Assembly (NCBI GenBank): GCA_002416505.1
Contig: DIAM01000014.1
Span: 46,638 to 110,637, forward strand
Direction of reading: 5' to 3'
DNA from: Gammaproteobacteria bacterium UBA5078
GTDB lineage: Bacteria; Pseudomonadota; Gammaproteobacteria; Pseudomonadales; Pseudohongiellaceae
Length of the DNA: 64,000 bases
Under the pieces are notes generated by a model. The model did not search any database. It was not told where the DNA came from and saw nothing but the letters and a program-made list of their open reading frames with translations. A program made the translations under genes and the position numbers. Positions 43,655 through 53,181 of the stretch are shown one piece after another. Positions within the stretch are counted from its first letter, which is position 1, and each line of letters starts with the position of its first letter.

Positions 43655-46600
43655 ATGCAAACAGTGGATCTATTTAAACCCGAACTTCCCTGCGCCTCTG
43701 GCGACCTCAGGCGCTGGTCAGGCCTGCATGGCAGCAGCCTTAGTTTAGCGGTGGCCAACATCGCCCAGCACCATCAAGGGCCTGTGGTATTGATTACCGC
43801 CAATACCGAAGAGGCGGACGTCATGCGTCGCGAACTAGGGTTCTTCTGCGCGGCGACGCAGGCCGCTACCCTGCACTCGCTGCCCGACTGGGAAACGCTG
43901 CCCTACGACAACTTCTCCGCCCATCAAGACATCGTTTCGGACCGCCTGAGTACGCTCTACCATCTCCCTAGCCTGAAGCGCGGGGTCCTCATCCTGCCCC
44001 TGACCAGCCTGATGCACCGCGTCAGCCCGAAGGAATATGTGCTGGGCAACAGCCTCGTACTTAAGGTTGGGGCTCGCTTCGAGATCGAGCCGATGCGTCA
44101 TAATCTGCTCAGCGCAGGCTATCAATGCGTGGACTCGGTCTATGAGCACGGCGAGTTCGCGATTCGCGGCTCGATCATGGACATCTTCCCGATGGGCAGC
44201 GATGCCCCCTATCGCGTCGATCTGTTTGACGACGAGATAGAGAGCCTGCGCACCTTCGACCCGGAGAGCCAACGCTCACTGGACAAGGTTAAGCAGATTC
44301 AGTTGTTACCGGGCAAGGAATACCCGATGAACGAGGCTGGCATCGCCTTGTTTCGCAGTAATTTCCGCAATCGCTTCGACATGGACCTGCGTCAATGCAG
44401 CGTCTACCAAGACATCAGCCAAGGACTGCACTCCGCGGGTATCGAATACTATCTGCCTCTATTCTTCGACGCCCTGCAGTCTGTCTTCGACTATTTCCCC
44501 AAAGACACCTTGATACTGCGCAGCGGCGATCTTGAGGGTTCGGGCCAACGCTTCTGGAGCGACATCAAGAGTCGTTTCGAGGACCGCCGCCACGATCGCC
44601 AGCGCCCGATTCTGAACCCTAGTGAGCTGTTCCTCAGCCCCGACGAGGCCTTTGCGCGCCTGCGCGACTACCCGAGCATCGAGCTTCATCAGGAGATCAA
44701 GTCGAGCAAGTCTGCGCCCGTGGCGGTGTCGCGCCCTCCCGACCTCAATGCCGGCGCCGCGCAGACGCCCCTAGTCGCTCTGCAGAAACTACTGAGCAGC
44801 CACCCAACGAGTCGCATCCTTTTCTGTGCCGAGACCGCAGGGCGGCGCGAGAGCATGTTGGAGCTACTCAAGAGCATCAAGATTAGCCCTCATGCCGTGG
44901 ACAGCTGGCAGGAATTTCTGGACGGCGAAGACCTGCTCAACATCACCGTTGCGCCTCTGGATCGCGGCTTGTGGCTCGACGATCCCTCTAGGGCTCTGAT
45001 AACCGAGACCCAGTTATTCGGGCAGCGCGTAGCGCAGCGGCGTCGGCGACGCAAGGCACAGGACAATAGCGAATTCCTGATTCGCAACTTGAATGAATTG
45101 CACATCGGCGCCGCGGTGGTGCATCTGGAGCACGGCGTCGGTCGTTACCGAGGCCTGCAGACGCTCAGCATCGAGGGGCAAGACACCGAATTCCTCACCC
45201 TGGAATATGCCAAGGACGCCAAGCTCTATGTGCCGGTGTACTCGCTGCATCTGATTAGCCGCTACGGAGGCACCGAACCCGATCTCGCCCCCTTAAACCA
45301 ACTGGGCAACGACCAATGGCAGAAGGCCCGCAATAAGGCGGCCGAAAAGATAAGAGATGTGGCCGCCGAGCTACTGGATATCTATGCGCGCCGCGAAGCC
45401 CGACAGGGTTTTCAGTATCGCTGCGCCGATATCGACTACGATAATTTCGCCGCCAGCTTTCCCTTCGAGGAGACCCCAGACCAGCAAGACGCTATCGAGG
45501 CTGTCACCAAGGACATGAGCTCTAAACGCGCCATGGATCGATTGGTTTGTGGCGATGTAGGTTTCGGCAAGACCGAGGTGGCGATGCGAGCCGCCTTCAT
45601 CGCCGTACAGAACAACAAGCAGGTCGCGATACTCGTGCCGACCACCCTGCTCGCCCAACAGCATTACGAGAGTTTCCGCGACCGCTTTGCGGACTGGCCC
45701 GTGCAAGTCGAGTTGATCTCCCGCTTTCGCTCCACCAAGCAAGTGCAGGAGACGCTTGCCCGTATCGCTAGCGGTAATGTCGATATCGTCGTCGGCACAC
45801 ACAAACTCTTGCAAGACACCATTAAGTACAAAGACCTCGGCCTACTTATCATCGACGAGGAGCACCGTTTCGGGGTGGCGCAGAAAGAGAAGCTCAAATC
45901 CATTCGCGCCGATGTGGACATCCTTACGCTCACCGCAACGCCGATTCCACGCACACTCAATATGGCGATGTCGGGCGTTCGCGACTTGTCGCTTATCGTG
46001 ACACCACCAGCCAAACGCCTGTCGGTGAAGACCTTTATTCGCGAAAGCCAGGATGCCTTGATTAAAGAGGCAGTGTTGCGCGAGTTACTCCGAGGGGGTC
46101 AAGTGTTCTATCTTCACAACGAGGTGAAGACGATCAACAAGACTGCCGAGCATCTTCAGGAAATAATTCCCGAGGCACGCGTCTGCGTGGCCCATGGGCA
46201 ACTGCCCGAACGCGAACTCGAACAAATCATGGCCGACTTCTATCACAAGCGTTACAACATCCTCGTGTGTTCGACGATCATAGAGACCGGCATCGATATT
46301 CCAAGCGCGAACACCATCATCATGGATCGGGCAGACAAGCTCGGCCTCGCGCAGCTGCATCAGCTTCGTGGGCGCGTGGGCCGCTCGCACCATCAGGCCT
46401 ATGCCTACCTGCTCACGCCTAACAAAAATAGTATGACCTCCGATGCGGTCAAACGCATCGAGGCTATCAGTGCCGCCAGCACCCTCGGGGCCGGCTTCAC
46501 CCTCGCCAGCCATGACCTCGAGATCCGTGGCGCCGGTGAGATCCTAGGCGATGAACAGACCGGACATATGCAGAAGATAGGCTTCACTCTCTATACGGAG

Positions 46601-47110
46601 ATGTTGGAAGAGGCAGTCAAGGCGATTCGCGAGGGCCGCACCCCGAACCTCGACGCGAGCCTGTCCAGCATAAGCGAGGTGAATCTGCGCATCCCCGCGC
46701 TGATACCCGAGGACTATCTGCCCGATGTGCACATGCGTCTTATTATGTATAAGCGCATCGCTGGGGCGAAGGACGACGAAGAGTTGAGCGAACTGCAGGT
46801 AGAGATGATCGACCGCTTCGGCCTATTACCAGAGCAGAGCAAACGCCTCTTCCGCGTGACCTCCTTGCGCCTGCGCGCGCAGGCGATGGGCGTGAGCAAG
46901 ATCGACGCGAGCGCTGTGACCGGCAAACTCTCCTTCTCGCAGCACACCAAGGTGGACCCGCGCCTGATCGTGCAACTCGTGCAGCAACAGCCCAAGGTCT
47001 ATAAACTGGCGGGACCAACCCAGCTACAATTCACTCACAGTGCGAGCAATCCCGATGCGAAGATTTCTTTCATCGAGCAAATGCTGACGAAACTGGCCAA
47101 GGCTAATTGA
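43655..47110 (+). CDS. mfd: transcription-repair coupling factor
   Basis: Mfd removes RNA polymerase stalled at DNA damage and recruits the UvrAB excision machinery. At 1151 residues it is full length: an N-terminal UvrB-like module (LPDWETLPYDNFSAHQDIVSDR), the RNA-polymerase interaction domain near residue 490 (VHLEHGVGRYRGL), the translocase with Walker A GDVGFGKTEVAMRAAF (about 633-648) and DEEH box (about 734, IIDEEHRFGVAQKEKL), then a C-terminal TRCF domain. Start ATG at 43655. It is divergent from gap and followed by csiV in the Pseudomonas order. Confidence 0.97.
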   Translation: MQTVDLFKPELPCASGDLRRWSGLHGSSLSLAVANIAQHHQGPVVLITANTEEADVMRRELGFFCAATQAATLHSLPDWETLPYDNFSAHQDIVSDRLSTLYHLPSLKRGVLILPLTSLMHRVSPKEYVLGNSLVLKVGARFEIEPMRHNLLSAGYQCVDSVYEHGEFAIRGSIMDIFPMGSDAPYRVDLFDDEIESLRTFDPESQRSLDKVKQIQLLPGKEYPMNEAGIALFRSNFRNRFDMDLRQCSVYQDISQGLHSAGIEYYLPLFFDALQSVFDYFPKDTLILRSGDLEGSGQRFWSDIKSRFEDRRHDRQRPILNPSELFLSPDEAFARLRDYPSIELHQEIKSSKSAPVAVSRPPDLNAGAAQTPLVALQKLLSSHPTSRILFCAETAGRRESMLELLKSIKISPHAVDSWQEFLDGEDLLNITVAPLDRGLWLDDPSRALITETQLFGQRVAQRRRRRKAQDNSEFLIRNLNELHIGAAVVHLEHGVGRYRGLQTLSIEGQDTEFLTLEYAKDAKLYVPVYSLHLISRYGGTEPDLAPLNQLGNDQWQKARNKAAEKIRDVAAELLDIYARREARQGFQYRCADIDYDNFAASFPFEETPDQQDAIEAVTKDMSSKRAMDRLVCGDVGFGKTEVAMRAAFIAVQNNKQVAILVPTTLLAQQHYESFRDRFADWPVQVELISRFRSTKQVQETLARIASGNVDIVVGTHKLLQDTIKYKDLGLLIIDEEHRFGVAQKEKLKSIRADVDILTLTATPIPRTLNMAMSGVRDLSLIVTPPAKRLSVKTFIRESQDALIKEAVLRELLRGGQVFYLHNEVKTINKTAEHLQEIIPEARVCVAHGQLPERELEQIMADFYHKRYNILVCSTIIETGIDIPSANTIIMDRADKLGLAQLHQLRGRVGRSHHQAYAYLLTPNKNSMTSDAVKRIEAISAASTLGAGFTLASHDLEIRGAGEILGDEQTGHMQKIGFTLYTEMLEEAVKAIREGRTPNLDASLSSISEVNLRIPALIPEDYLPDVHMRLIMYKRIAGAKDDEELSELQVEMIDRFGLLPEQSKRLFRVTSLRLRAQAMGVSKIDASAVTGKLSFSQHTKVDPRLIVQLVQQQPKVYKLAGPTQLQFTHSASNPDAKISFIEQMLTKLAKAN

Positions 47111-47175
47111 GTGCGGCTGGACAATCCACGATAAAGCGTTATTCTGCGCAATGACTATTGCTTCGATACCCTGAC

Positions 47176-48102
47176 ATGAACGTACTGATTCGCCGACAAT
47201 CACTCCTAGTACTTCTGCTTGCCTTGGCAGCGCACGGCCCTGCCCACGCACAAGCGATCAGCGACGATAATTGGTTTCAGATCGAGGTGACGGTTTTCCT
47301 GTACGAGGATGCCAATCTCGACATGGAGAATTGGTCGCCCAATCGCCTTAGTGTGGCATTCCCCGAACGCCTGCGGCGCCTGCGCCAGGTGAGCGATTCC
47401 CTGCAGTTGAGCGACTGGTCGGTGCTCGCGCCCGCTCTGGCCGCGCCCTTGGACAGCGATGCGCTCGATGCGCTCGAGACACCCGTAGCCCCAGTCGTAG
47501 GACCAGCCCCCTACGCGCCGGCGCAGATCGGCTTCCGTCTGCCCGACATTGCCAGAACGGCGTTTTTACAGCTGCCTCCCGACGCGCATGACTTTACCGG
47601 CACCAATCGCGCCATCACACAATCTGCGGCACATCGCATCGTCTTTCATGGCGTGTGGCGACAATTGATGACGCGCCGCGGGGCGGCAAACGCCGTCGCT
47701 GTTATGGGGGGTAGGACTTTCAATGAGCGCCGCGAGGTAGAGGGAAGTCTCAGCTTCTACCTCACCAATAGTGGTGATCGCATCATCCTAGAGAACAATC
47801 TCTGGCTGAACCGTTTTGGCACTCAGGCCGAGGAAGATAGCCCCTGGAAATTACCCGTGCTACCGGCGATCCTTACGAAGCAGTCCGCAGAAGAGACGCC
47901 CGAACAGACCCAATTTTTCGTGAATCGCATCATTCAATTTGCGGAGAATCGCGACTTGCGGGTGCGCGAGTTTCATTACCTCGACCACCCCGCCATGGGA
48001 CTATTAGTACAGGTATCACCCTATACCCTGCCCCCACTGCCGTTGCCACCACTGGATTTGCCCGGCAATACGCCCGCCGCCAACGCCTCCGTGCGCCCTT
48101 AA
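47176..48102 (+). CDS. csiV: CsiV family periplasmic protein
   Basis: A 308-residue exported protein of the CsiV family, commonly found just downstream of mfd; in Vibrio cholerae CsiV is a periplasmic peptidoglycan-binding protein needed for resistance to D-amino-acid stress. The signal peptide is LIRRQSLLVLLLALAAHGPAHA. The family start NWFQIEVTVFLYEDANLDMENW is visible just after it (quoted in part, NWFQIEVTVFLYED). Later segments include AHRIVFHGVWRQ and RRTNSGD-type beta strands. The ATG at 47176 is preferred over a TTG at 47158. Its stop overlaps the convergent mtnP stop by 4 bases. Confidence 0.85.
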   Translation: MNVLIRRQSLLVLLLALAAHGPAHAQAISDDNWFQIEVTVFLYEDANLDMENWSPNRLSVAFPERLRRLRQVSDSLQLSDWSVLAPALAAPLDSDALDALETPVAPVVGPAPYAPAQIGFRLPDIARTAFLQLPPDAHDFTGTNRAITQSAAHRIVFHGVWRQLMTRRGAANAVAVMGGRTFNERREVEGSLSFYLTNSGDRIILENNLWLNRFGTQAEEDSPWKLPVLPAILTKQSAEETPEQTQFFVNRIIQFAENRDLRVREFHYLDHPAMGLLVQVSPYTLPPLPLPPLDLPGNTPAANASVRP

Positions 48103-48830
48103 TCGAAAGCGACTATCACCTTCTGCAACACGTCGAGAACATCCGTCATCCCCGTGCTTAGCACCCGTTCTATGGCATCCATCGTGATCAACTCATCACT
48201 GAGGCCAGCCGCCCAATTCACCGACAGCGCCAGGCAGGCATAGGCCAGCCCTAGCTCACGCGCCAGCGCCGCCTCGGGCATGCCAGTCATGCCCACCATG
48301 TCACAACCATCGCGCAGCAAGCGTTGCACTTCCGCCCCGCTCTCCAGCCTTGGCCCCTGCGTACACCCATAGACCCCCTGGGGCCACAGGGCTCGCCCCT
48401 GTGCGGCCGCGATCAGTAACTGGCGCAGGCGTGCGTCGTAGGGGTGGCTAAAATCGATATGGGTCACGCTATCCAAGCCATCGGCGAAGAACGTGTGCTC
48501 GCGCCCCCAGCTATAGTCGATAATCTGATCGGGCACGGCGAGCCTGCCCGGACCCGTCTCAGGGTGAATTCCCCCCACCGCGTTCACGCCGATGACCGCA
48601 CGCACTCCGATGGCATGCAGTGCCCATAGATTGGCCCGATAATTCACCCGGTGCGGCGGCACTTTGTGACCGCGGCCATGACGAGGCACAAAGGCGACGG
48701 CTTTACCCTGCACCGAACCTGTCAGTATCTGGATGTCCTGCTGGTCATAGGGAGTTGCGACTTGCTGCATCTGCACATCGCTGAGAAACTTGGGCTCACT
48801 AAGCCCAGTGCCGCCAATCACGCCAATCAT
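48099..48830 (-). CDS. mtnP: S-methyl-5'-thioinosine phosphorylase
   Basis: This 243-residue purine-nucleoside phosphorylase closely matches the Pseudomonas aeruginosa methylthioinosine phosphorylase: IGVIGGTGLSEP at the start, PHRVNYRANLWALHAIGVRA, VNAVGGIHPETGPG, and TQGPRLESGAEVQRLLRDGCDMVGMTGMPE (seen as TQGPRLESGAEVQRLL). The substrate-recognition region lacks the residues of adenosine-specific enzymes, in agreement with that assignment, but I rely on overall similarity. It sits in the mfd-csiV-mtnP order known from Pseudomonas. The ATG at 48830 faces the MinD-like gene across a 112-base gap. Confidence 0.88.
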   Translation of the reverse strand: MIGVIGGTGLSEPKFLSDVQMQQVATPYDQQDIQILTGSVQGKAVAFVPRHGRGHKVPPHRVNYRANLWALHAIGVRAVIGVNAVGGIHPETGPGRLAVPDQIIDYSWGREHTFFADGLDSVTHIDFSHPYDARLRQLLIAAAQGRALWPQGVYGCTQGPRLESGAEVQRLLRDGCDMVGMTGMPEAALARELGLAYACLALSVNWAAGLSDELITMDAIERVLSTGMTDVLDVLQKVIVAFD

Positions 48831-48942
48831 GCTGTTTTCCTTTGCTCTGGTGTATCCTTGCGAGTATACCCGCTGTAAGGAGTGCCATACACTCGAACGG
48901 CGCTACAATACTTCGGACACGCACAACACAGGAACCAACGAC

Positions 48943-50085
48943 TTGAAAAGGGCCTCCAACAGCCAAGATCGCGGGCGCGTTATTACCATCAGTAGTGGTA
49001 AGGGCGGGGTCGGTAAGACGAATATCAGCGTCAATCTCGCTATATCCCTCGCCAAAAAGGGACTCAGCGTCTGCGTATTCGATGCCGACACCAGCCTAGC
49101 CAACGTCAACATCTTGTTGAATCTCAGCCCGCAATTCACCCTCGAACAGGTGTTGGACGGCAGCAAGAAGATAGAGGAGATCCTCTTAGAGGGGCCGGGT
49201 GGCATTACCATCGTCCCAGCGGCCTCGGGTATCGCCGAATTCGCGAGCCTAGATGTCACTCAACAGAAAACTCTGCTGCAGGCTCTCACGGCGCTGGAAC
49301 AGCGTTTCGACTATCTCATAATCGATACCGCCGCAGGCATTAGTGCCAATGTCACCACCTTCCTGCAGGCTACCGAGCATTGCGTATTGGTCGTCACGCC
49401 GGAGCCGACCTCCCTCACCGACGCCTTCGCCCTGATGAAAGTGATGCGCCAAAAACAGTGCGAGAGCAAGATTCATATCTTGACCAATATGGTAGACAAC
49501 TACCTCAACAGCGTGGATATCTACAAACGCCTGTCCGGCGCTTCGGCGCGTTATCTCAATACGGACCTGGATTACCTCGGCTATGTGCCGCGCGACGAAT
49601 ACCTGCGCCTTTCGGTGCAGAAACAAGTGCCAGTGACCATTGCTTACCCAGGATCCCAGGCCAGCTATCGCTTCCAGGCGCTAGCCGATAGCATCGAGAA
49701 CATCTACCGAGCACAGCCAACGCGGCGCTCCTTCAGCTTGTTCTGGCGTAAACTGCTATTGAGTCGCTTACGCAAAGACCCAGGCACAATCACCGCTCCG
49801 ACATCCGAGCTCATTGGCCAGCCAGTAGACACAGAGACCGACGCGAATGGCCGCATGCGCTTCCCGAAATTGGTGATCATGCAATTGCAGCAAAACTTCG
49901 TCCACTTAGTAAAATCGAGGACCCTCTCGGCACAAAGCATGAAGAGCCTGATCTCCTCGGTGATTCGACAAGTCGATCGACACTATCCCGAGATCGACCT
50001 CACGGATCTGCATAATCCCTCGAGCCGTCAACCTACCCCGGATAAAAACGATGCTGAAAGAGCTGATCGAAGCCTACAAGAGTAG
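48943..50085 (+). CDS. MinD/ParA-family ATPase (FlhG-like) with extended C-terminus
   Basis: A 380-residue ParA/MinD-type ATPase. It has the deviant Walker A ISSGKGGVGKTNISVNLA about 16 residues from the start, the switch region FDADTSLANVNILLNL, LIIDTAAGISANVTTFL and an interaction strand EPTSLTDAFALMKVM, all as in FlhG and its relatives. About 100 residues after position 280 are not part of the normal FlhG length and contain helical FPKLVIMQLQQNFVHLVKS. The TTG start at 48943 is chosen because AGGA lies nine bases upstream and the Walker A is then near the N-terminus; the frame is open further but without family sequence. There are no flagellar genes nearby. The target site or partner is unknown; the gene overlaps the next by 35 bases. 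Confidence 0.85.
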   Translation: MKRASNSQDRGRVITISSGKGGVGKTNISVNLAISLAKKGLSVCVFDADTSLANVNILLNLSPQFTLEQVLDGSKKIEEILLEGPGGITIVPAASGIAEFASLDVTQQKTLLQALTALEQRFDYLIIDTAAGISANVTTFLQATEHCVLVVTPEPTSLTDAFALMKVMRQKQCESKIHILTNMVDNYLNSVDIYKRLSGASARYLNTDLDYLGYVPRDEYLRLSVQKQVPVTIAYPGSQASYRFQALADSIENIYRAQPTRRSFSLFWRKLLLSRLRKDPGTITAPTSELIGQPVDTETDANGRMRFPKLVIMQLQQNFVHLVKSRTLSAQSMKSLISSVIRQVDRHYPEIDLTDLHNPSSRQPTPDKNDAERADRSLQE

Positions 50086-50302
50086 ATTGAAAAGCTATCG
50101 CTTCCTGCTCGATAAATTAGAGCGTGAAATGGAGTACGCGCAAGAGCCGCGTTTCCTGCAATTCTGTGAATGCGAAACCAAACGCCTGGACGATCTGATT
50201 CAACTGAGCAAGCAGATCATTGGCGATCTGGAGATACTCAGGGCCGATCTCGGCGAACAGGCTCGCCTCACCGCGCCCATAAAAAAACCGGAAGAAACTT
50301 AG
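50051..50302 (+). CDS. small helical protein of unknown function
   Basis: An 83-residue protein overlapping the end of the MinD-like gene by 35 bases, so its expression is probably coupled. The sequence is highly charged and helical (LKELIEAYKSRLKSYRFLLD, then LDDLIQLSKQIIGDLEILRA) and could form a coiled coil; it has two cysteines in FCECETK. I do not recognise a family. It may be a partner of the MinD-like ATPase. The TAG stop falls in the loop of a hairpin at 50288-50312. Confidence 0.6.
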   Translation: MLKELIEAYKSRLKSYRFLLDKLEREMEYAQEPRFLQFCECETKRLDDLIQLSKQIIGDLEILRADLGEQARLTAPIKKPEET

Positions 50303-50316
50303 CCTCTTCCGGCTTT
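50281..50316 (+). terminator. rho-independent terminator after the MinD-like operon
   Basis: CCGGAAGA (50288-50295) and TCTTCCGG (50305-50312) form an 8-bp perfect stem with a 9-base loop holding the stop codon of the preceding gene. Seven A precede and CTTTG follows. The stem overlaps the last coding bases. The following 190 bases to 50506 hold no gene that I can see. Confidence 0.6.
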
Positions 50317-50506
50317 GAGAGTTTCCAAGCGAGCCATCTAAGGCTTGGCGAGGAGTTAGATCGATTATGGCCCAAGTAGCGCGACTGTCCAGAGCTTGAA
50401 TGCGTCAATAGTTTAAAATGGAATACAAATCACAAAAATACCGGGTTAGAATGCCTGCGCCCGGGCCAATTGGCCGAACAATCACCGCGCCACAGGATCT
50501 TAAACA

Positions 50507-51448
50507 GTGAGTCTGAGTTATTCTCTCTATCGTTTTCTCTGGGACCATAAATGGTTGCCGGAGCGCTTCTCTCGCAAGCTTTACAAGCGCCTTGCCAAGC
50601 TCGGCGATGCTCCCGATGCGCCATTCGTGCGGGATTTTTTCGGGCTGCAGTATCACGGCAATCTGAACTGCAACATCGATTTCAACATCTATTATTACGG
50701 TGCCTTCGAAAAGCCACTGCTGTTTTTCCTGCGCGACACCATGACTCGGCTTGCCCCCAGCGCCCCCCTATTCGTGGACATCGGCGCCAACGTAGGCCAA
50801 CACACCCTATTTATGGCGGCCCATGGCTGTCAGGTGCATAGCTTCGAGCCATTCGAACCCGTGCGCGCGCAACTGCAACGACAGATCGCAGCGAATAATC
50901 TACAGACGGTTACCGTCCATCCGCTCGGGCTGAGCAATGAGAATACCCGTCTGCCCTTCTTCGCCCCCACGGGCAGCAATGTCGGCATCGGCTCCTTCGA
51001 TGCTGGCACGACCAGCAAAGGCAATGTCAGCATCGGCGAGTTAGAACTCGTTCGTGCAGACGACTACTTCCCAAGCGCCGGCATCGCACACATCGACCTC
51101 ATGAAGATCGATGTCGAGGGCTTCGAGAAATTAGCGCTGGAGGGATTGCAGAATACCTTGCGCGACACGCGCCCGCTTATCGTCTGCGAGTTGACCTACG
51201 GACAGTCGTTGTCGTTTCGCAGTCTTGAAGACCTGCGCAAACACCTGCCCGAGAACTATCAGCTGTTCACCTTCGATAAGCGCAAAGCGGACGGGTCCAA
51301 GGACCGCCGTCGCGATGCCCTGAGTCGTCACTCGGGGGAGTATACGATCGTGCCACTGAACGCCTTACAGTCACGCGGCCAAGACGATGTCATCGCCTGC
51401 CCGGATGAGAAGTGCGCCCTACTGCCGCTGCACAATCTCGACCACTAG
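50507..51448 (+). CDS. FkbM family methyltransferase
   Basis: A 313-residue SAM-dependent methyltransferase of the FkbM group, which often O-methylates sugars, glycans or antibiotics. The core shows PLFVDIGANVGQHTLFMAA (SAM motif I, about residues 86-104), CQVHSFEPFEPVRAQL and HIDLMKIDVEGFEKLALEG, typical of the family. It starts with GTG at 50507, with AGGA about ten bases upstream. No glycan genes are adjacent, so the substrate is unknown. The gene is followed by the convergent PhoD gene 16 bases beyond its stop. No signal peptide, so it is cytoplasmic. Confidence 0.9.
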   Translation: MSLSYSLYRFLWDHKWLPERFSRKLYKRLAKLGDAPDAPFVRDFFGLQYHGNLNCNIDFNIYYYGAFEKPLLFFLRDTMTRLAPSAPLFVDIGANVGQHTLFMAAHGCQVHSFEPFEPVRAQLQRQIAANNLQTVTVHPLGLSNENTRLPFFAPTGSNVGIGSFDAGTTSKGNVSIGELELVRADDYFPSAGIAHIDLMKIDVEGFEKLALEGLQNTLRDTRPLIVCELTYGQSLSFRSLEDLRKHLPENYQLFTFDKRKADGSKDRRRDALSRHSGEYTIVPLNALQSRGQDDVIACPDEKCALLPLHNLDH

Positions 51449-51464
51449 CCGCTGCCCCTAAGAC

Positions 51465-53093
51465 TCAAGTTTTTATGCGATGTTGGCCGGCATAGCATTC
51501 TAACGTGGCTCCCGAACTCACAGTGAATTCGGTCTCCAGTATCGTCGACACAAACTGCCAAGTGGCGGCGCTCTTTGCGGCGTTTATGTGCAGGTCGATC
51601 CAGCCGCGACCATTGGCCCTCATATACTTCAATTCGGGACTAGCGGCGAGTGTCGCCTCCTCCACTTGTTGCGGCGGGAGCGGTAGGAAATTTTCAAAGC
51701 CGGGCGAGGTAACACTGGGCGTAGCAAACTCTACCGCTACAGCATGCCCAGCCTCATCTCGTAAGTCGAACGCCCACGAACTATGGGAATCACCCGCTAA
51801 CACCACCGCATTGTTCGCATTCTTGCGGATAGAGTCGAAAACGCGTTCACGATTCGCGGGATATCCATCCCAAGCATCTAAGTTCAGAGGGAAACCTTGA
51901 CGCCCTCGCGCTCGCAGCATGCCGTAGCGACCATTCACGATCTGTTCACGCTGCGCCGGGTCGAACACTTCATCGGAAAACTGCGGAGGGTATAATTTCC
52001 CCATCAAGAGTTGTTGCCCAATAATCTGCCAAGTAATGCCGGATTCCTTGGAATTACGTAGCTCTTCGTCGAACCAACGCTCCTGTTCACTCCCCATAAT
52101 ACTGCGTGTCTGTTTCGCCAGTTCGCTGCGTAGCGTGTCGATACCCAGTTCATGGCTAAGCTGTTCATCACGCCCCACGAGTCGAGTATCTAGCATGATC
52201 AGTGACGCGAGATTACCGAAGTCGAAACTTCGATAGATGATACCCTCCTCCACAGAGCTGCTCTCGCGAATTGGCAACCATTCGTAGAATGCTTGAATGG
52301 CAGCTAGGCGACGAACAGCGAAATCGCCCTCGCCCTCATTGTGGTTCTGCGCGCCAGTTTCCCATGTGTTATTGGTGATTTCGTGATCATCCCATACACA
52401 GATAAACGGGTGAGCCTGATGCACCAACTGCAGATCGGCATCGCTACGATAGAGCCCGTAGCGCATGCGGTAGTCTTCTAGGGAGACGATCTCGTGTTCC
52501 GGCCGCACTTCGCGCCCCTTCCCCGCCATCAAGGGATTCGCATAACCCCCAAGTCCATATTCATAGATGTAGTCGCCGAGGTGCACCACTACGTCATAGT
52601 CACGCTGCGCCACCGCGCGGTAGACATTGAAATAGCCTTGTGGAAAATTGGAACAAGAAAGCACCGCGAGTTGCAGCGACTCAACACCAGCGGCCGGCAG
52701 AGTCCGCGTTTGCCCAACAGCGCTTTGCTCGCCCTGTGCAATGAAACGATAGAAGTATTGCTTGCCAGCTAGCAGGCCAGTTGCATCTATCTTCAGCGTG
52801 TAATCGCGCGCGGGCCCAGTGCTACTCTCCCCTCGCGCGACGATGTGTTCGAAACTCTCATCGTCCGCCACCTCCCATTGCACCCCGATGTCCTGGGCGA
52901 GCCCAGAGCCTGGTAAAACCCGCGTCCATAAAATGACGCGATCCTGAAGGGGATCGCCACTGGCGACTCCATGAGTGAAGTGCGCCGCTGCGGCTGCTTG
53001 AACAGGGTAGCCACGCAGGGCAAGCGCACCGAGTGAAACACTGGTGGCTGCGAGAAAACGGCGACGGCTTAACGCGTGTTGAAATTGAGGCAT
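51465..53093 (-). CDS. phoD: Tat-exported alkaline phosphatase D (PhoD-like)
   Basis: A 542-residue PhoD-type phosphatase/phosphodiesterase, secreted and metal-dependent. The signal peptide holds the Tat motif SRRRFLAATSVSLGALAL and ends about VQAAAAAHF. The metallophosphoesterase part has AVLSCSNFPQGYFNVYRAVA, VVHLGDYIYEYGLGGYANP, CVWDDHEITNNTWETGAQNH and VVLAGDSHSSWAFDL, which hold the expected Asp, His and Cys ligands. Its length is normal. It should release phosphate from organic phosphate in the periplasm or outside. No Pho box was recognised in the 88-base gap before it. Confidence 0.93.
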   Translation of the reverse strand: MPQFQHALSRRRFLAATSVSLGALALRGYPVQAAAAAHFTHGVASGDPLQDRVILWTRVLPGSGLAQDIGVQWEVADDESFEHIVARGESSTGPARDYTLKIDATGLLAGKQYFYRFIAQGEQSAVGQTRTLPAAGVESLQLAVLSCSNFPQGYFNVYRAVAQRDYDVVVHLGDYIYEYGLGGYANPLMAGKGREVRPEHEIVSLEDYRMRYGLYRSDADLQLVHQAHPFICVWDDHEITNNTWETGAQNHNEGEGDFAVRRLAAIQAFYEWLPIRESSSVEEGIIYRSFDFGNLASLIMLDTRLVGRDEQLSHELGIDTLRSELAKQTRSIMGSEQERWFDEELRNSKESGITWQIIGQQLLMGKLYPPQFSDEVFDPAQREQIVNGRYGMLRARGRQGFPLNLDAWDGYPANRERVFDSIRKNANNAVVLAGDSHSSWAFDLRDEAGHAVAVEFATPSVTSPGFENFLPLPPQQVEEATLAASPELKYMRANGRGWIDLHINAAKSAATWQFVSTILETEFTVSSGATLECYAGQHRIKT

Positions 53094-53181
53094 GATAGTG
53101 CTCCATGTGGCGACGAGGTGGAGGTTTGATTCACCTCGTCAGCCTAAGCACGGTTCATGACAACATGATGAACGCGGGTCT

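Noticed and set aside
50464..50475. GGCCAATTGGCC palindrome upstream of the FkbM gene
   Set aside because: A 12-base palindrome is expected several times by chance in 64 kb; nothing links it to regulation.
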